Source: Kiritimatiellia bacterium
GTDB lineage: Bacteria; Verrucomicrobiota; Kiritimatiellia; JAAZAB01
NCBI GenBank assembly: GCA_018400335.1
Contig: JAGYMT010000051.1
Location: 1-8,428 of the forward strand
Direction of reading: 5' to 3'
Length of the DNA stretch: 8,428 nucleotides
In this document: positions 6,851-8,428 of the stretch, in pieces
Numbering within the stretch: the stretch's first letter is position 1
Layout of the letters: every line of letters starts with the position of its first letter
The notes under the pieces: generated by a model
Database searches by the model: none
The model's input: the letters and a program-made list of their open reading frames with translations, nothing else
Told to the model about the DNA's origin: nothing
Made by a program: the position numbers and the translations under genes

Positions 6851-7915
6851 ATGAAAGCATCGCGATGCGCCATGACCCCGCGTGAACGGATCCGGAACGG
6901 CCTTCTCGGCCTGCCGACCGATCGCATCCCGCTGCATTGCCGGCTGCGCATGGCGCCGCTCACGCCGGAGTTCCGGTGGGTGCGCGAGCTTGGCTGGGGT
7001 GTCGTTGGCGGACACCCGACGTTCGACACCCGATATGACGGCTGCACGGTGAGCCATGAGCTGGTGACTGAGCGTGATTTGCCGTGCACGAGGCGCACCA
7101 TCACAACGCCGGATGGCATCCTGACCGACCTGGACACGATGAACGCCGTTGGCGGGCGCGCCACCTTGGAATATCTCTTCAAGGACGAGTCCGATTACCC
7201 GGCACTGTCGGCCTGGTTTCGGAGTTTTCGCTACATCCCGGCTTACGAGGCCTTTCACGGCGCCGCCGAGCGCCTCGGAGAAGCCGGCTACGCCTACGCC
7301 TGGTGCGGGTACGATCCGATGCACGAGATCATGGTGAAAGTGATGGGTGTCGAGAAGTTCATTTACGAATGGATGGATCGTCAGGATCGTGTGATGGAGC
7401 TTTACCACGCGCTTCTCGACCGCCATCGGACGATGTTCTCCATCGTCGCTGAAGGCCCGGCCGAATTCATCACCTACGGCGGCAACATCCAGCCGACGAT
7501 TGTCAGTCCCTCCCTGTTTGAAGCATATTACTTGCCGGTCTACCAGGAATTCGGCGAGCAGCTTCATGCCCGCGGAAAGCGTCTGGGCGCGCATGTGGAT
7601 GACGCCACACGCTCGCTGTCCTCGTTGATGGCGCGCTGTCCTTGGGACGTGATGGAGGCTTTCGCCGCGGCGCCCGACGGCGACATGAGCCTCGCTGAGG
7701 CCGGCGCCGCCTGGCCGAAGCGGGTCATCTCGATGAACTTCCCTTCGAAGCTGCACCATGCAAGCGAGGCCGATATCAAGACTGCGACACGGCGATACAT
7801 TGCCGAAGCGGATCGCACCGGAGGACTGCTGATCAGCCTGACCGAAGACTTTCCCAAGGTATGCGAGCGCAGGATTTTTACCGCCATCGCCAAGGCGGTA
7901 CTGGAGGTGTCGTGA
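6851..7915 (+). CDS. UroD-like protein, second paralogue lacking the HxCG motif
   Basis: A 354-residue member of the UroD superfamily. The N-terminal TPRERIRNGLLGLPTDRIPL helix is clearly the family type and parallels that of the gene at 3551. The barrel and length also agree. At the position of the HxCGN active-site motif it reads AHVDDAT (His248, Asp250, Asp251), with no cysteine. Near the C-terminus, TEDFP replaces the first paralogue's TDHSIP. It should therefore not bind zinc in the way of MtaA/CmuA and probably has a different substrate or reaction, perhaps as the partner methyltransferase of the first paralogue. HemE-type arginine motifs are missing. A conserved-looking ITYGGNIQPTIVSPSLF segment (about 7468-7518) resembles the 'Sp..f.e.~y.P' region of the superfamily. 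The superfamily is well supported; the role is unknown. Confidence 0.82.
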   Translation: MKASRCAMTPRERIRNGLLGLPTDRIPLHCRLRMAPLTPEFRWVRELGWGVVGGHPTFDTRYDGCTVSHELVTERDLPCTRRTITTPDGILTDLDTMNAVGGRATLEYLFKDESDYPALSAWFRSFRYIPAYEAFHGAAERLGEAGYAYAWCGYDPMHEIMVKVMGVEKFIYEWMDRQDRVMELYHALLDRHRTMFSIVAEGPAEFITYGGNIQPTIVSPSLFEAYYLPVYQEFGEQLHARGKRLGAHVDDATRSLSSLMARCPWDVMEAFAAAPDGDMSLAEAGAAWPKRVISMNFPSKLHHASEADIKTATRRYIAEADRTGGLLISLTEDFPKVCERRIFTAIAKAVLEVS

Positions 7916-7949
7916 TGCTTAGACAGTTTCATATGCGGTCAAATGATGA

Positions 7950-7953
7950 GAGG
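7950..7953 (+). promoter_or_regulatory. Weak ribosome binding site of the exported sialidase-like gene
   Basis: GAGG ends 10 bases before the ATG at 7964 and 4 bases before the ATG at 7958. It slightly favours 7964 but does not exclude 7958 or 7943. Confidence 0.3.
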
Positions 7954-7963
7954 CAGAATGGTG

Positions 7964-8428
7964 ATGAGAGTTACAACGATAATATTTGTTAGCATGGTTG
8001 CGGCTATGGCTTCGAGTGCCGCATGCCTTGCCGCCATGAAGCAGGAAAAGGAAGAACAGACGATGAACGGCAAGGCTGAAAGTGGAATTGAAAACCGGAG
8101 AACTCAAGCCAATATCCGTCAAGACCAGACCGCTATCGTTTATGACGGCAAAATGCCGGATACCTTGGTCTGTGATACCACGTTGCGCAAGCTTGCGGAT
8201 GATTCTTGGGTCATGATCATGCTTGGCGGCGGACACACGGAGCCGCTTCCCCAGAACCGTATTTTTATCGCGCGCAGCACGGATCAGGGGTGCATTTGGT
8301 CCAAGCTTGAACCGATTGACCTGGGTGTCAAGAAGGCAAACCAGAACACGGCGCTGGTTCCCACGGAATTGATGGTGCGGGGCGGGCGCTGCACCATGTT
8401 CGTTGCCACCCATGACGGCACTTTTTCA
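7964..8428 (+). CDS. Exported sialidase/BNR-repeat-like protein, 3' end outside window
   Basis: An open frame runs from the in-frame stop at 7913-7915 to the window end without interruption, so only the N-terminal about 155 residues are seen. ATG codons at 7943, 7958 and 7964 are possible starts. The N-terminus is a signal sequence: a short Arg-bearing start, a hydrophobic core ([11 protein letters not shown]) and a small-residue region SSAACLAA. This suits signal peptidase I, or possibly a weak lipobox ending at the Cys. A charged linker (KQEKEEQ) follows. The mature part opens like sialidase-type propellers: [20 protein letters not shown], then a canonical Asp-box STDQGCIW at 8276-8299, then a second blade with [16 protein letters not shown]. 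It would act in the periplasm or at the cell surface, releasing substrate for the cytoplasmic enzymes upstream. The first bases are more AT-rich than the neighbouring genes. Confidence 0.7.
   Translation, partial: MRVTTIIFVSMVAAMASSAACLAAMKQEKEEQTMNGKAESGIENRRTQANIRQDQTAIVYDGKMPDTLVCDTTLRKLADDSWVMIMLGGGHTEPLPQNRIFIARSTDQGCIWSKLEPIDLGVKKANQNTALVPTELMVRGGRCTMFVATHDGTFS

Noticed and set aside
6536..7759. A 407-codon open frame on the minus strand.
   Set aside because: It lies opposite the FAD oxidoreductase and second UroD-like genes, shows no domain or ribosome binding site, and is best explained as a composition artefact.
7916..7963. A possible terminator or promoter between the second UroD-like gene and the last gene.
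   Set aside because: The region is AT-richer, but I found no stable GC hairpin with a T-run and no convincing -35/-10 pair.
1..8428. RNA genes, CRISPR arrays, insertion sequences or transposon ends.
   Set aside because: Coding genes fill nearly the whole window; I saw no direct-repeat arrays, tRNA-like cloverleaf segments, transposase motifs or terminal inverted repeats.

Overview
The window is a compact, one-directional gene cluster on the + strand. It is high in GC by eye (roughly 60%) and has almost no intergenic space. It holds eight protein-coding genes: six complete, plus one cut at each edge. The mix of a sialidase-like propeller protein, glycoside hydrolases, UroD-like methyltransferase-fold proteins and a PF12831-type FAD oxidoreductase is common in the Planctomycetota, Verrucomicrobiota/Lentisphaerota/Kiritimatiellota and Hydrogenedentota. 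That placement is inference from gene content only; no rRNA or other taxonomic marker is present.

Layout. (1) Positions 2-1096: the C-terminal part of a cytoplasmic-looking sialidase/BNR-repeat-like protein. (2) 1089-2546: a divergent GH32-like beta-fructosidase-family protein. (3) 2562-3554: a clan GH-A (GH5-like) TIM-barrel hydrolase. (4) 3551-4621: a UroD/MtaA-like protein with an HxCGN motif. (5) 4624-5565: a protein carrying a complete M23/LytM peptidase residue set but no signal peptide. (6) 5562-6836: an FAD-dependent oxidoreductase. (7) 6851-7915: a second UroD-like paralogue lacking the HxCG motif. (8) about 7964 to the window end: the start of an exported sialidase-like protein with an N-terminal signal sequence and an Asp-box.

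Genes 1-7 overlap or sit at most about 15 bases apart, with ATGA stop/start overlaps at 3551-3554 and 5562-5565 and an 8-base overlap at 1089-1096. Shine-Dalgarno-like sequences precede each start, so this is very probably one operon. Gene 8 follows after about 48 bases that are more AT-rich.

How the genes may work together is inference. The two sialidase-like proteins, the GH32-like and the GH5-like hydrolases would trim a complex glycan or glycoside. The FAD enzyme and the two UroD-like proteins would oxidise or demethylate the released sugar or its substituent. No transporter, regulator, corrinoid protein or sugar kinase lies inside the window, so the substrate cannot be named. The most distinctive points are the altered GH32 nucleophile motif, the intracellular-looking M23 protein inside a catabolic operon, and the pairing of two UroD-like paralogues with different active-site motifs. 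There is no gene-free stretch over 300 bases, and I saw no RNA gene, CRISPR array or mobile element.
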